This document shows positions 15,227 through 22,374 of a stretch of DNA of 27,875 bases, one piece after another (within the stretch, counting starts at the first letter, position 1; every line of letters starts with the position of its first letter). The position numbers and the translations under genes are program-made. Below the pieces are notes generated by a model. It ran no database searches. It was not told the origin of the DNA and saw only the letters and a list, made by a program, of their open reading frames with translations. This DNA is from a virus. The stretch lies in IMG/VR virus record IMGVR_UViG_3300033148_003500, positions 1-27,875 of that record; one strand, given 5' to 3'.

Positions 15227-16242
15227 TAGAATCCTCTCAATATGGCGTTGGCCGTGATAATGGTTACGGGTGAATCAACACCCGCGTTGTCGTCGTACAT
15301 CTTGCCGGTCAATACTAATGACTCCGGCGATTCGTGGTCGTAAGTCGGGGAGGCGATCACTCCATTGAAAGCGATATCGAAATCGTTCTCGTCTGTGCCT
15401 GGTGTAGCATGGCCCCAACCGATCCGCACTTCACGATCGATCCCTTGCTCAGCGTCAGTATCATATAAGGAACGCAGACCACCATTGTCGAGGATGTTCA
15501 AAGTGAACTCACCCGTGAAATTAGTTTGGGCAAACGACTCCGGCTCACCACTATCATAGCCAATCGGGACGATATCATAATGCAACGAGACCTCGAAGCT
15601 GGTCAGGATGCGGTCGATACTGTTATATTGACATATAGCTAGGTCCGAATGATATAGCACATCGTTATCACTGACCGTCCAAGTGCCGGATGGCGTACAG
15701 GTTGTCAAGTTACCTCGGCCTACCAGGGTCGCCTCATACATGACCATTTCCTGATTAGCCATTGTGAACTTGAGATCGGACACAATGCAGTCCTTGAGCT
15801 TGACTGACTTAGAGGCACCCGACGGATGTCGTTCAAAGAATGTCACGTAATACCCAGCACTATTAGTGAAATCAGCTGGCTGCCCGCTGGCCATTGTGAA
15901 GGTAGATCCATATGGGGTTGTACCGCTCTCGGTTACCGTCTGGAAAAAGCACGCCAGCAATAGATCAATTTCATTGATCTTGCATATTCCGGTTATCGTT
16001 ACCTTGGGCATCGATCCCTTGGTATTCTGGATGATGCTTTGAGTAGTCGGACGTCGAGTGCCATGAGTCTTCGGTAACTCGCGGACCTTGACGTCAGACT
16101 CAAAGTTCGTCAATTCGCAGGACAGTTCGGCCCCATTGTTGGCCGTGGTCAAATCTGAGTTATCAGCCTCGGCTGTACCCCACGTGCTTTGTAGGACTAT
16201 GCCGTATCGTAACTCCTGCGCAGCTATGTCAGTAATGGCCAT
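15226..16242 (-). CDS. Major tail tube protein (338 aa)
   Basis: The gene sits upstream of the G/GT chaperones and tape measure, the usual place of the tail tube gene. The product is beta-rich and of suitable length. Its N-terminus MAITDIAAQELRYGIVLQST with WGTAEADNSD follows the common start of tube proteins that give an early 'evtWGT' motif. The mid-section holds MPKVTITGICKINEIDLLLA, and the C-terminus contains SPESLVLTGKMYDDN. Tube subunits polymerise into hexameric rings that form the tail lumen. ATG 16242 overlaps the preceding stop as TAATG. No Ig-like decoration domain is evident at the C-terminus. Confidence 0.82.
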   Translation of the reverse strand: MAITDIAAQELRYGIVLQSTWGTAEADNSDLTTANNGAELSCELTNFESDVKVRELPKTHGTRRPTTQSIIQNTKGSMPKVTITGICKINEIDLLLACFFQTVTESGTTPYGSTFTMASGQPADFTNSAGYYVTFFERHPSGASKSVKLKDCIVSDLKFTMANQEMVMYEATLVGRGNLTTCTPSGTWTVSDNDVLYHSDLAICQYNSIDRILTSFEVSLHYDIVPIGYDSGEPESFAQTNFTGEFTLNILDNGGLRSLYDTDAEQGIDREVRIGWGHATPGTDENDFDIAFNGVIASPTYDHESPESLVLTGKMYDDNAGVDSPVTIITANAILRGF

Positions 16243-16466
16243 TAGTTACCTCCTGGTTTTGGTGTGCCCGGCTTAGGCTTTGCCGTAGCTATAACACCAA
16301 TCTCTATGAAATGCTGCACCTCTTCATTGTCTTCGACCTTGACTGACTTGCCGTACTTCAGATCACGGGCGGCCTTCTTGTTGATGTCAAAGACGCGCGC
16401 CAGCGTGTAAGCCGGATAGCTTTTCATTATCTCCGGGTTGGCACCCTTGATTGTTATAGTAGCCAT
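16242..16466 (-). CDS. Small neck/tail-region protein of unknown function (74 aa)
   Basis: This basic small protein carries one conserved-looking segment, YGKSVKVEDNEEVQHFIEIG with VIAT following, then a Pro/Lys-rich tail (KPKPGTPKPGGN). Small proteins of the form 'charged loop, hydrophobic end, Gly' are common between tail terminator and tube genes in phages, but I cannot name a family. It starts 2 nt after the upstream stop and shares TAATG with the tube gene, so it is almost certainly translated. A role in neck assembly is inferred from place only. Confidence 0.65.
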   Translation of the reverse strand: MATITIKGANPEIMKSYPAYTLARVFDINKKAARDLKYGKSVKVEDNEEVQHFIEIGVIATAKPKPGTPKPGGN

Positions 16467-16468
16467 CG

Positions 16469-16930
16469 TTACTCCTGTATATGTTCTACAAATTTGCTAA
16501 TTGTTAATGATAGCGAACCGCCCAGCGTATGATTGAATGGCTCGTCTGGAATCATACTAGTGATGGCTGTTATTCGATAGCCGCTGCCGAGATCGCGGTT
16601 GTCGAACATCTTATTGGCTACGCTGTTGAGCAATCGGCTTACCATGACCCCATCCATAATGCCACCAATATAGGCTACATGCACCCGGATGCTGTAATTT
16701 AGTTCCCACAACAAGCCAATGGTGGGCCGATTAGGATAATTGCCATCCCATGTAGCCGCCTCAAAATCTACTGTTGCCCCATTTAATTGAATATCAGCCG
16801 TATCATGCCCATCATAGGCATAGCTGATCTTCGGATCATCGGCTGCCATTGACGTAATCAGGGCATCCAACAACACCTTGAGCTTGTCGCGCCCGGTTTC
16901 TATGAAGGCCGTGCCGTAAACTTCACCCAT
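16469..16930 (-). CDS. Tail-terminator-like protein, second copy (153 aa)
   Basis: Predicted alpha/beta protein: an N-terminal helix (about 12-30), a strand with ISYAYDGHD, a central block LLWELNYSIRVHVAYIGG, a helix (SRLLNSVANKMF), a DLGSGYRITAI strand and a final strand (SLSLTISKFV). This order matches tail terminator or minor tail U-like proteins, which cap the tube and bind the neck. The gene next upstream has the same fold pattern, so one is likely the terminator and the other an accessory. ATG 16930 forms TAATG with the previous stop. The exact role is uncertain. Confidence 0.6.
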   Translation of the reverse strand: MGEVYGTAFIETGRDKLKVLLDALITSMAADDPKISYAYDGHDTADIQLNGATVDFEAATWDGNYPNRPTIGLLWELNYSIRVHVAYIGGIMDGVMVSRLLNSVANKMFDNRDLGSGYRITAITSMIPDEPFNHTLGGSLSLTISKFVEHIQE

Positions 16931-17382
16931 TAGAACGTCCCCGCTGCGCAGACATATAGAATATAGATATCAATACTGGCTATGGCAATCCCAGAATCAG
17001 GGCCGTACTCTATCCAACCCGGTCCGATCTGTTGTAAATCCCGATAACCCGTGCCGAGGTTTGGTTCGGTATCTAAGAACTGTTTGAGGGTGGCCAATAA
17101 AGCATTGCCCCGGCTCTGTAGATCGCCTCCCTCTGTTATCTTGATAGCCCCAGCGACCCTAAGCGTTGTCCGATAGAAATAATGGCTCGCATCCTGCGCT
17201 ATCAATTCCTCATCTCCGGTATCAATCACAAATAGGGCGGGTAGCAATTCGTCGGCCAAGGTCTGGATTGGCTCGGTAAAATGATGTACGCTAACCGGAT
17301 CAAGTGGATAGCCTGCCGGGTTGTCAACAATATCCAGCAGCTCATCCTCAAGCGCCTGTAGGATGTCACCCCGGATACTCAT
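16930..17382 (-). CDS. Tail terminator candidate (150 aa)
   Basis: The sequence starts with a helix (SIRGDILQALEDELLDIV), followed by LPALFVIDTGDEEL, a strand block (HYFYRTTLRVAGAIKITEG), a helix (LQSRGNALLATLKQFLD), and ends with IAIASIDIYILYVC. This is the usual pattern of phage tail terminator proteins, which form the hexameric ring stopping tube growth and joining tail to head. Placement between a gp10-like neck protein and the tube gene agrees. The start overlaps the upstream stop by 4 nt (ATGA). The downstream 153-aa protein shares the same outline, so the assignment between the two is provisional. Confidence 0.65.
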   Translation of the reverse strand: MSIRGDILQALEDELLDIVDNPAGYPLDPVSVHHFTEPIQTLADELLPALFVIDTGDEELIAQDASHYFYRTTLRVAGAIKITEGGDLQSRGNALLATLKQFLDTEPNLGTGYRDLQQIGPGWIEYGPDSGIAIASIDIYILYVCAAGTF

Positions 17383-17864
17383 CGCAGTGGCCTCGTAATG
17401 GCGTTGCGGATTGCCCTGATGGCGACCTTCCCTTTCTTGCGCCAGAGATCAGGTCGCACGGCCCGCTTGGGAATAACAACCCTCGTCGTCGATTTCCTCA
17501 AGTGGATCCCCTTGTAATGGAGGAACCCGCGCATCTTTTTAGTAACTGCGATTGTCGCCCCGGTTTCATGCACGGCAATATACCGTGCTGCTGGGGATGG
17601 GCCTATACGCACCGCCATGCCATCACCTGAAACTTTATGAGTGATACTCTTGCGGGCCAGCCCAGATAGGATACCATAATACTTTGAGGTCCTTTGTGGA
17701 TTACGTACAAAGCCCGGCCCTGAAATCATTTGTTTCCAACCGCCCTCAAGAACAGCACCAGCCCTATTCAACCCACGCCGCAAGTTCGGACCCATCTGGG
17801 CCTTGAACCGCGTTAGCTTGATCGGGTATGGCGGTACCACCTTGATTATAAAGTCCCTAGCCAA
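17379..17864 (-). CDS. Neck / head-tail connector protein, HK97 gp10-like (161 aa)
   Basis: A basic protein with the layout of HK97 gp10-like or virion morphogenesis proteins: an N-terminal helix region, SGPGFVRNPQRTSKYYGILS, SGLARKSITHKV, a strand VRIGPSPAARYIAVHETGA and a basic C-terminal helix (KVAIRAIRNAITRPLR). The 'iG....YI..hE.Ga' motif is typical of the family, which links the neck to the tail. It lies between the head-tail adaptor and the tail terminator. ATG 17864 overlaps the preceding gene by 8 nt. Confidence 0.75.
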   Translation of the reverse strand: MARDFIIKVVPPYPIKLTRFKAQMGPNLRRGLNRAGAVLEGGWKQMISGPGFVRNPQRTSKYYGILSGLARKSITHKVSGDGMAVRIGPSPAARYIAVHETGATIAVTKKMRGFLHYKGIHLRKSTTRVVIPKRAVRPDLWRKKGKVAIRAIRNAITRPLR

Positions 17865-18471
17865 AGCTCGGCCTCTTGAATCGGGCTAGGGTTGCTTTAA
17901 TATCGGCCGGCCATGTACTTAGATCAAATGCCTGAGTCTCCTCGGCGATTGTTCGGCTAGTCATGGCTTCCATATGCTTGACTGATTTAAGCCTGGCCCT
18001 CTGAACCAACTGACAGCATACCATCACCAGGTCTTGATCCATATCGCCAAGATTACTGCCATAGCTGTATGTCACCCGCCAACCGTCCTTGCCCATGTAT
18101 CGGCTGAATATAGCTCCCGCATTGAAATATACCCGATTATGACGAGTATCAACGGTGCGTGGATAACTAGCGGTTGTGGCCTCGTCCCAGCTTTGTGATC
18201 CAGCGTTCCAGTAAGCTATTTCCGACACCGAAATCAACGGCCAATTATGAACACGATATTCACGGCTATCATCACCTGTAAACGTCTCACCTAAATCAGT
18301 CCCCGTCCTGAATAACCGTCCACAATATTTCTGCACACGGGTACTGACCATATTAATAAGCATCTGATAATGATCGCGCTTGATCGTTGCTGACGATGGA
18401 TCATCGGTGCCCATATAGGCCAGATATTCTTCAACTGTTATCAGGCTGTCGGCGGCTGGTTCAATCGGCAT
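17857..18471 (-). CDS. Head-tail adaptor, gp6/gp15-like (204 aa)
   Basis: The protein opens with LITVEEYLAYMG, has a helix with INMVSTRVQKYCGRLF, a strand region ETFTGDDSREYRVHNWPLIS followed by VSEIAYW, and a C-terminal helical part (DLVMVCCQLVQRARLKSV). This is the classic order of HK97 gp6 / SPP1 gp15 adaptors that dock under the portal as a ring. It overlaps the upstream stop as TAATG and the gp10-like gene by 8 nt. Length is typical for the family, slightly longer at the C-terminus. Confidence 0.8.
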   Translation of the reverse strand: MPIEPAADSLITVEEYLAYMGTDDPSSATIKRDHYQMLINMVSTRVQKYCGRLFRTGTDLGETFTGDDSREYRVHNWPLISVSEIAYWNAGSQSWDEATTASYPRTVDTRHNRVYFNAGAIFSRYMGKDGWRVTYSYGSNLGDMDQDLVMVCCQLVQRARLKSVKHMEAMTSRTIAEETQAFDLSTWPADIKATLARFKRPSFG

Positions 18472-18893
18472 TACTCGGCATCCTCTATCGCATCAAGAAT
18501 CGCATGGTGAGTTGCTTCGTGAGCCATTAGATACTCGGCGGACTGGACATAACTGCGGCCAAGCCGTTTCTCACCAAAGAACATCCATGGTCCTTTTTTC
18601 TTAATTACACCAGCCCCAATAGCTTTCTGAATCAGGGCCTTAGTATTAGCCTGGAAACCGGGTGCCATGTTCGCTGACGGTTCCAGAGCTTTATTTGCCG
18701 TCGGACCCGATGCCATCTTTTGACCAGCAAAGGCTTCTATCGACAATTCAAAGTTATGAGGGAACGCCGTGCAAAGTTGCGTTGCGACTCCGGGTGCTAT
18801 GTCTTGCACCATACCATCAGTCCACGATTTGATATTCGACTTGGCACTCGGAAGCGTCTGGTATTGCTCCGTCGCATGGAATTTGACTTTCAT
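18471..18893 (-). CDS. Unknown protein in the connector region (140 aa)
   Basis: No family is recognised. It begins MKVKFHATEQYQTLPSAKSN, has a low-complexity Ala/Pro/Ser centre (about 55-85), and ends with helices (YLMAHEATHHAILDAIEDAE). The His/Glu-rich end contains HEATHH, which resembles an HExxH zinc site but has the wrong spacing. ATG 18893 has GGAG 9 nt upstream and makes a 77-nt out-of-frame overlap with the glycosyltransferase C-terminus; a later ATG at 18812 would remove the overlap but lacks a ribosome site. The stop overlaps the adaptor start as TAATG. A neck role is inferred from position. Confidence 0.6.
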   Translation of the reverse strand: MKVKFHATEQYQTLPSAKSNIKSWTDGMVQDIAPGVATQLCTAFPHNFELSIEAFAGQKMASGPTANKALEPSANMAPGFQANTKALIQKAIGAGVIKKKGPWMFFGEKRLGRSYVQSAEYLMAHEATHHAILDAIEDAE

Positions 18894-19854
18894 TGTCCGT
18901 ACTCCGTATCATATCGAGCATTCGTTCTTTACTTTCGGCGAGACCATATCTTTTGATTGCGGTAAAGGCATTGGTTATTACGTGATTGTAGATATCCTCA
19001 TCCCCAACCAGATTTATCAATGCGGCTCGCTGTTGTGCTATATCAAAGCTATCGGTTGTCAATGATGGCCATAGCAGTTCCTGCATATAGATATCTTTTG
19101 TCCCAATCGTCGGCACCCCAAAAATAGCATTCTCCATTTGGATGCGTCCCGCGGCTGGAATGCCGTGATATGAGTCAACCATAACTAACTGCTGCGCCGC
19201 AAACTTGAGATATTCAGAGTAGGGCATTGGCTTTCGCACGATATCGAAAAATCCCGTAAGCCTTACGTCACTTGGCCACGCCACCGCATATGTCCGATAA
19301 CCTATGTCAGTACAGACAATTGATGGCGTAAGCCATTCATTATCATAGCGGTGGATAAATGCGCAGAGGCCGCCCGTGCGGACTTCTGGCGTCATCGCTT
19401 CGGCCAATATGCCATCAATATCAACGGGATGGCTGAGCAGTTGAACAGGTACTTCTTGGCCGAGTAATGTTTTAAGATATCCCACCGCCGAGGGTTCTTG
19501 GCATATAACAAAGTCGGCTTGTCGTAATGCCATCGTCAGGCCAGCAGGATTATAATGCTGCTTCCAAAGCGCCACACTATAATCAACCCCGATTACTAGT
19601 GTCGTCTTCTCTTTGTCAATCTCGGCCCGCACTTTCTGAGCCAGAAAGGTTGTATGATCGTTACTTGATAGGTTGATATAAATAATATCATATTGATTCA
19701 GGTTCCCGCGTACTTCACCATAAGATATCCAATCGCCGCCAAAGGCCTTACTCCAGCAGGCTGAACCTGTCATGCGAACATCATTAGTCTTCAATATCTC
19801 GGCCACGTCGGTGCTGACATGCAAAAACTTAGGTGGTTGAATTTGTAAACTCAT
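18817..19854 (-). CDS. GT-B fold glycosyltransferase (345 aa)
   Basis: The two Rossmann halves of a GT-B enzyme can be read. The N-terminal half contains KFLHVSTDVAEILKTND, QYDIIYINLSS, and ADFVICQEPSAVGYLKTLLG with LLSHPVDID. The C-terminal half holds GGLCAFIHRYDNEWLTPSIV, YSEYLKFAAQQLVMVDSYHG, and the sugar-nucleotide signature AAGRIQMENAIFGVPTIGT with its conserved Glu. Such enzymes transfer a sugar from an activated donor to a protein or glycan. There is no membrane segment. The gene lies between capsid and connector genes, with no clear Shine-Dalgarno before ATG 19854 and a hairpin just upstream. A virion protein is a plausible acceptor, by inference; host surface modification is the main alternative. 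Confidence 0.8.
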   Translation of the reverse strand: MSLQIQPPKFLHVSTDVAEILKTNDVRMTGSACWSKAFGGDWISYGEVRGNLNQYDIIYINLSSNDHTTFLAQKVRAEIDKEKTTLVIGVDYSVALWKQHYNPAGLTMALRQADFVICQEPSAVGYLKTLLGQEVPVQLLSHPVDIDGILAEAMTPEVRTGGLCAFIHRYDNEWLTPSIVCTDIGYRTYAVAWPSDVRLTGFFDIVRKPMPYSEYLKFAAQQLVMVDSYHGIPAAGRIQMENAIFGVPTIGTKDIYMQELLWPSLTTDSFDIAQQRAALINLVGDEDIYNHVITNAFTAIKRYGLAESKERMLDMIRSTDNESQIPCDGAIPDASECQVEYQIVD

Positions 19855-19865
19855 AGCTAATGGCT

Positions 19866-19887
19866 GGGGCGGGAATTAGCCCGCCCC
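19866..19887 (-). terminator. GC-rich hairpin after the capsid block
   Basis: On the minus strand GGGGCGGG, a 6-nt loop (CTAATT) and CCCGCCCC form a perfect 8-bp stem. It sits 9 nt after the stop of the 92-aa gene and just before the glycosyltransferase start. No run of T follows, so it is not a standard intrinsic terminator. It may lower read-through, protect the capsid mRNA 3' end, or be a processing site. Confidence 0.55.
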
Positions 19888-19896
19888 AATCCTTGA

Positions 19897-20175
19897 TTAG
19901 ATCGACGTATCAATCCAAATGAAGAGAAGAGTCGTCGACGTGGTTGTATTGGCAATCGTCACAGTATTGTCCGTGACGGTGGCGGTCGCTAGCCAACTCT
20001 GGGAAGTACTATTATCCGTACCGATACCCCATACGGCCTGAAGTTCATCGCCTTCGGATATCCCCGTCAAGGTGATCGGGGAGTTGCTGGCGTTGCCCTG
20101 TGAGATTCCAAAACGCAACCCACTATACGAACGAGATTGAGTCCCGCCCGTTACGGTTCCAGTTACAGCAGCCAT
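19897..20175 (-). CDS. Ser/Thr-rich small protein, head decoration candidate (92 aa)
   Basis: About one third of the 92 residues are Ser or Thr. The sequence is beta-rich with no signal peptide: AAVTGTVTGGTQSRSYSG at the start, PITLTGISEGDELQAVWGIG in the middle and NTTTSTTLLFIWIDTSI at the end. It directly follows the capsid gene, where decoration or cement proteins are often encoded. AGGAG with AATATATT spacing precedes ATG 20175, a strong ribosome site that suits a structural protein. No family match is recognised. The neighbouring glycosyltransferase makes it a candidate acceptor. Confidence 0.65.
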   Translation of the reverse strand: MAAVTGTVTGGTQSRSYSGLRFGISQGNASNSPITLTGISEGDELQAVWGIGTDNSTSQSWLATATVTDNTVTIANTTTSTTLLFIWIDTSI

Positions 20176-20218
20176 AATATATTCTCCTGTTCTTTCATGA
20201 GAACTGTGAGGTCCATTC

Positions 20219-22372
20219 TTAGGTTATGTTGTATAGCAATCCAACCGGCAGCACGGTCGTGGTCTCACATAGTGTCTGGAAATCCTTGCGCATAGTCGCA
20301 ATGAATCCCATCTGGCCGGTATATGGATCACGGGCATACTCGATCGTCACGCCGCGTCGCACGCCAACCCGCCAGGCGGTTGTGTTGTAATGAATCAAGC
20401 ATCGCTTCGCACCGCTGTTGGTCACTGTACCATCGGTATGTTGACCCTGTGACAACTGATCGGAGATCAATACATCATGGCCATCGAATGAGAATATCTC
20501 ACCCGTCAGCCAAGTAGCATTAGCACCATAGGTGCCAGGCTGTGACGCCTGCGCCAGGGAAAGCAGGTCGAAATACGGGCCAAGTGACGTAACGCATTTG
20601 ACTTCACGAGGGTTGACACCATAAGATCCCATGATCTCTCGATTAGCTCGAATCGATGCCGCTTCTAAGGCTCCGCCTTCACTGGTATGCGCCGAACGGT
20701 CGATGGCTGTATAGCGCATCCCCATGGCAGTGCTCTCGGGGCTAATCGATGTATAGCCAACGTCAGTATCCCGATGAGTGGCGGTGGTGTCACCATTCAG
20801 GATAACCGAATCCATACCTTTGGCCAAGCAGCGGGCTATTCGGCTACGGACCTCTGACGCGACATCGAAGATCGCATCTTCCTCAAATTCATCCGATAGC
20901 CGAACCAGGCCGTTGAATTTGGTGGCCGTGAATGTCACCTTACCGGTCCCGATATCAGATGCCAGCATATTGCTGGGGTTATTGGTGGTAGCTTCGGCGG
21001 CTACGTACATAGTCGGCAAGCTGGTCACAACAGGATAAGTGGCGGGGTTGCTCGGCATATTATAGACCGGAATGGTCGGCTCGACGACCGCTTCCATTTT
21101 GATCTCGTCAAATAGGGCTTGAGCCATAATCTCAGGTACCCATTCGTCACCGAGATCCGTCCCGGTCGAATACATTGCCTTGAACTGTGGGTCAACAGCA
21201 TCCAGCAACTTCTCGTAAATTGCAAAGGCTTTGCATTCCTCCTTTGCTCCACGATACATATTACCGCGGATACCATGGCGATACGCGTTCTCGATCAGCA
21301 GCACGTCGGCGGCATTGCGAAATGCCTTGAGCGTTTCAGCTTCCCGTGTACCGTCTTCCTTGACCGGGGTGATAAGCAGTTCGCGCATCCGAGCCTTGCC
21401 AGCCATCAGAGCCTTGCCACTGTCTGTCGTGTGCCGATCAAAACAAGCTGCCCGACTCACGAGATCGCCGGGGCTGACACGAGTTTCGTTATACATAGCG
21501 ACTGCTTTCTGACCATCCTCGACTTGCTTTTTGATAGCAAGAAAGTCATCGGCCATCGCCTTCTTGAATTCCTCGACTTCGGACTGCGAGGCCGTGCCAC
21601 CCTCTACAGCCTTCACCTTCTCGCCCAGAGTTCGCAGCATTTCGGCTGCTTTCTGGGTCTGGTTCTCCATGTCGCCCACTCGGGATAACGCCGTCTCTAC
21701 CTGTGTTTCGGTAGCACTCAACTTATCCGTCAAGGCCTTCAGTTCTTCTGGGGTCATTACATTACTCCTGTGGTGTTTGCCTCCGGCACGGTTTTGAGGC
21801 GATTGGTTTATTGATTTCAATTCTAAGCCATGTTGTTTGGCCTGTTCAAATAGCGCCCCCCGATTGGCGGGGATGTTTACAACTGACACTTCCCATAGGT
21901 TTAAGGCTTCAACAATATCGGGGTCTTTGTCTTCTCCAAATGTCAAAGTAACATATGAGAAACCAATCGATAGGGCCTTGAGAATCCCATTATCGACGAG
22001 CAGAGCAACATCTTTGCCCTCCGCTGTATTATAGATTACACCTTCAACCCACAAACCCCGATCATCAATCTTATAGTTAAGCCATTTCCCGATTGGCTTC
22101 TCTGACCAGTGATGCCCAAAGAGCATAACCGGGAACTCCATAAATGAGGCCATTGTACCGGCGAAAGCAGATGGCAGCACTATCTCGTTATATGAATCCA
22201 CGTCGTTGGTAGAAGCATAGCCTTCTATCCGCATCGCGATGTCAGCATCATCTGGTTGGGCAGCCTTGCCTGTGATAGTAGCCATGCAAACTCGATGTTT
22301 GATATCGCCATCCTTGGGCGGTTCAATATTTCGCCGAGCCGCCATCTTAGCTAATAGTTCTTTCCAATCCAT
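20219..22372 (-). CDS. Prohead protease fused to HK97-fold major capsid protein (717 aa)
   Basis: Residues about 45-180 form a HK97-type prohead protease: FGHHWSEKPIGKW gives the catalytic His (87/88), LKALSIGFSY the Ser (135), and LWEVSVVNIPANRGA the third conserved region (Glu161). A linker follows, then from about 206 a helical scaffold-like delta domain (MTPEELKALTDKLSATE and heptads to about 300), and from about 310 the HK97-fold capsid (STGTDLGDEWVPEIMAQALF, RVGVRRGVTIEYA). Family proteases and capsids are usually separate genes. GAGGAG lies 5 nt before ATG 22372. A second strong start at 21757 would yield a 512-aa capsid alone. The protease would mature the head by removing the delta domain. 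Confidence 0.9.
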   Translation of the reverse strand: MDWKELLAKMAARRNIEPPKDGDIKHRVCMATITGKAAQPDDADIAMRIEGYASTNDVDSYNEIVLPSAFAGTMASFMEFPVMLFGHHWSEKPIGKWLNYKIDDRGLWVEGVIYNTAEGKDVALLVDNGILKALSIGFSYVTLTFGEDKDPDIVEALNLWEVSVVNIPANRGALFEQAKQHGLELKSINQSPQNRAGGKHHRSNVMTPEELKALTDKLSATETQVETALSRVGDMENQTQKAAEMLRTLGEKVKAVEGGTASQSEVEEFKKAMADDFLAIKKQVEDGQKAVAMYNETRVSPGDLVSRAACFDRHTTDSGKALMAGKARMRELLITPVKEDGTREAETLKAFRNAADVLLIENAYRHGIRGNMYRGAKEECKAFAIYEKLLDAVDPQFKAMYSTGTDLGDEWVPEIMAQALFDEIKMEAVVEPTIPVYNMPSNPATYPVVTSLPTMYVAAEATTNNPSNMLASDIGTGKVTFTATKFNGLVRLSDEFEEDAIFDVASEVRSRIARCLAKGMDSVILNGDTTATHRDTDVGYTSISPESTAMGMRYTAIDRSAHTSEGGALEAASIRANREIMGSYGVNPREVKCVTSLGPYFDLLSLAQASQPGTYGANATWLTGEIFSFDGHDVLISDQLSQGQHTDGTVTNSGAKRCLIHYNTTAWRVGVRRGVTIEYARDPYTGQMGFIATMRKDFQTLCETTTVLPVGLLYNIT
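21755..21769 (-). promoter_or_regulatory. Internal ribosome binding site and ATG of the capsid domain
   Basis: Inside the fusion, AGGAG (21769-21765) precedes an in-frame ATG (21757) by 7 nt. The ATG falls exactly where the protease linker ends and the capsid delta domain begins (MTPEELKAL). Such spacing matches the strongest starts in this operon. Use of this start would make capsid without protease. Confidence 0.6.
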
Positions 22373-22374
22373 AT

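Noticed and set aside
18471-18893. Zinc protease motif HEATHH in the 140-aa protein
   Set aside because: Spacing does not match HExxH; no other protease feature is present.
19866-19887. Standard intrinsic terminator
   Set aside because: The stem is perfect but no T-run follows on either strand, so only a hairpin of uncertain role is claimed.
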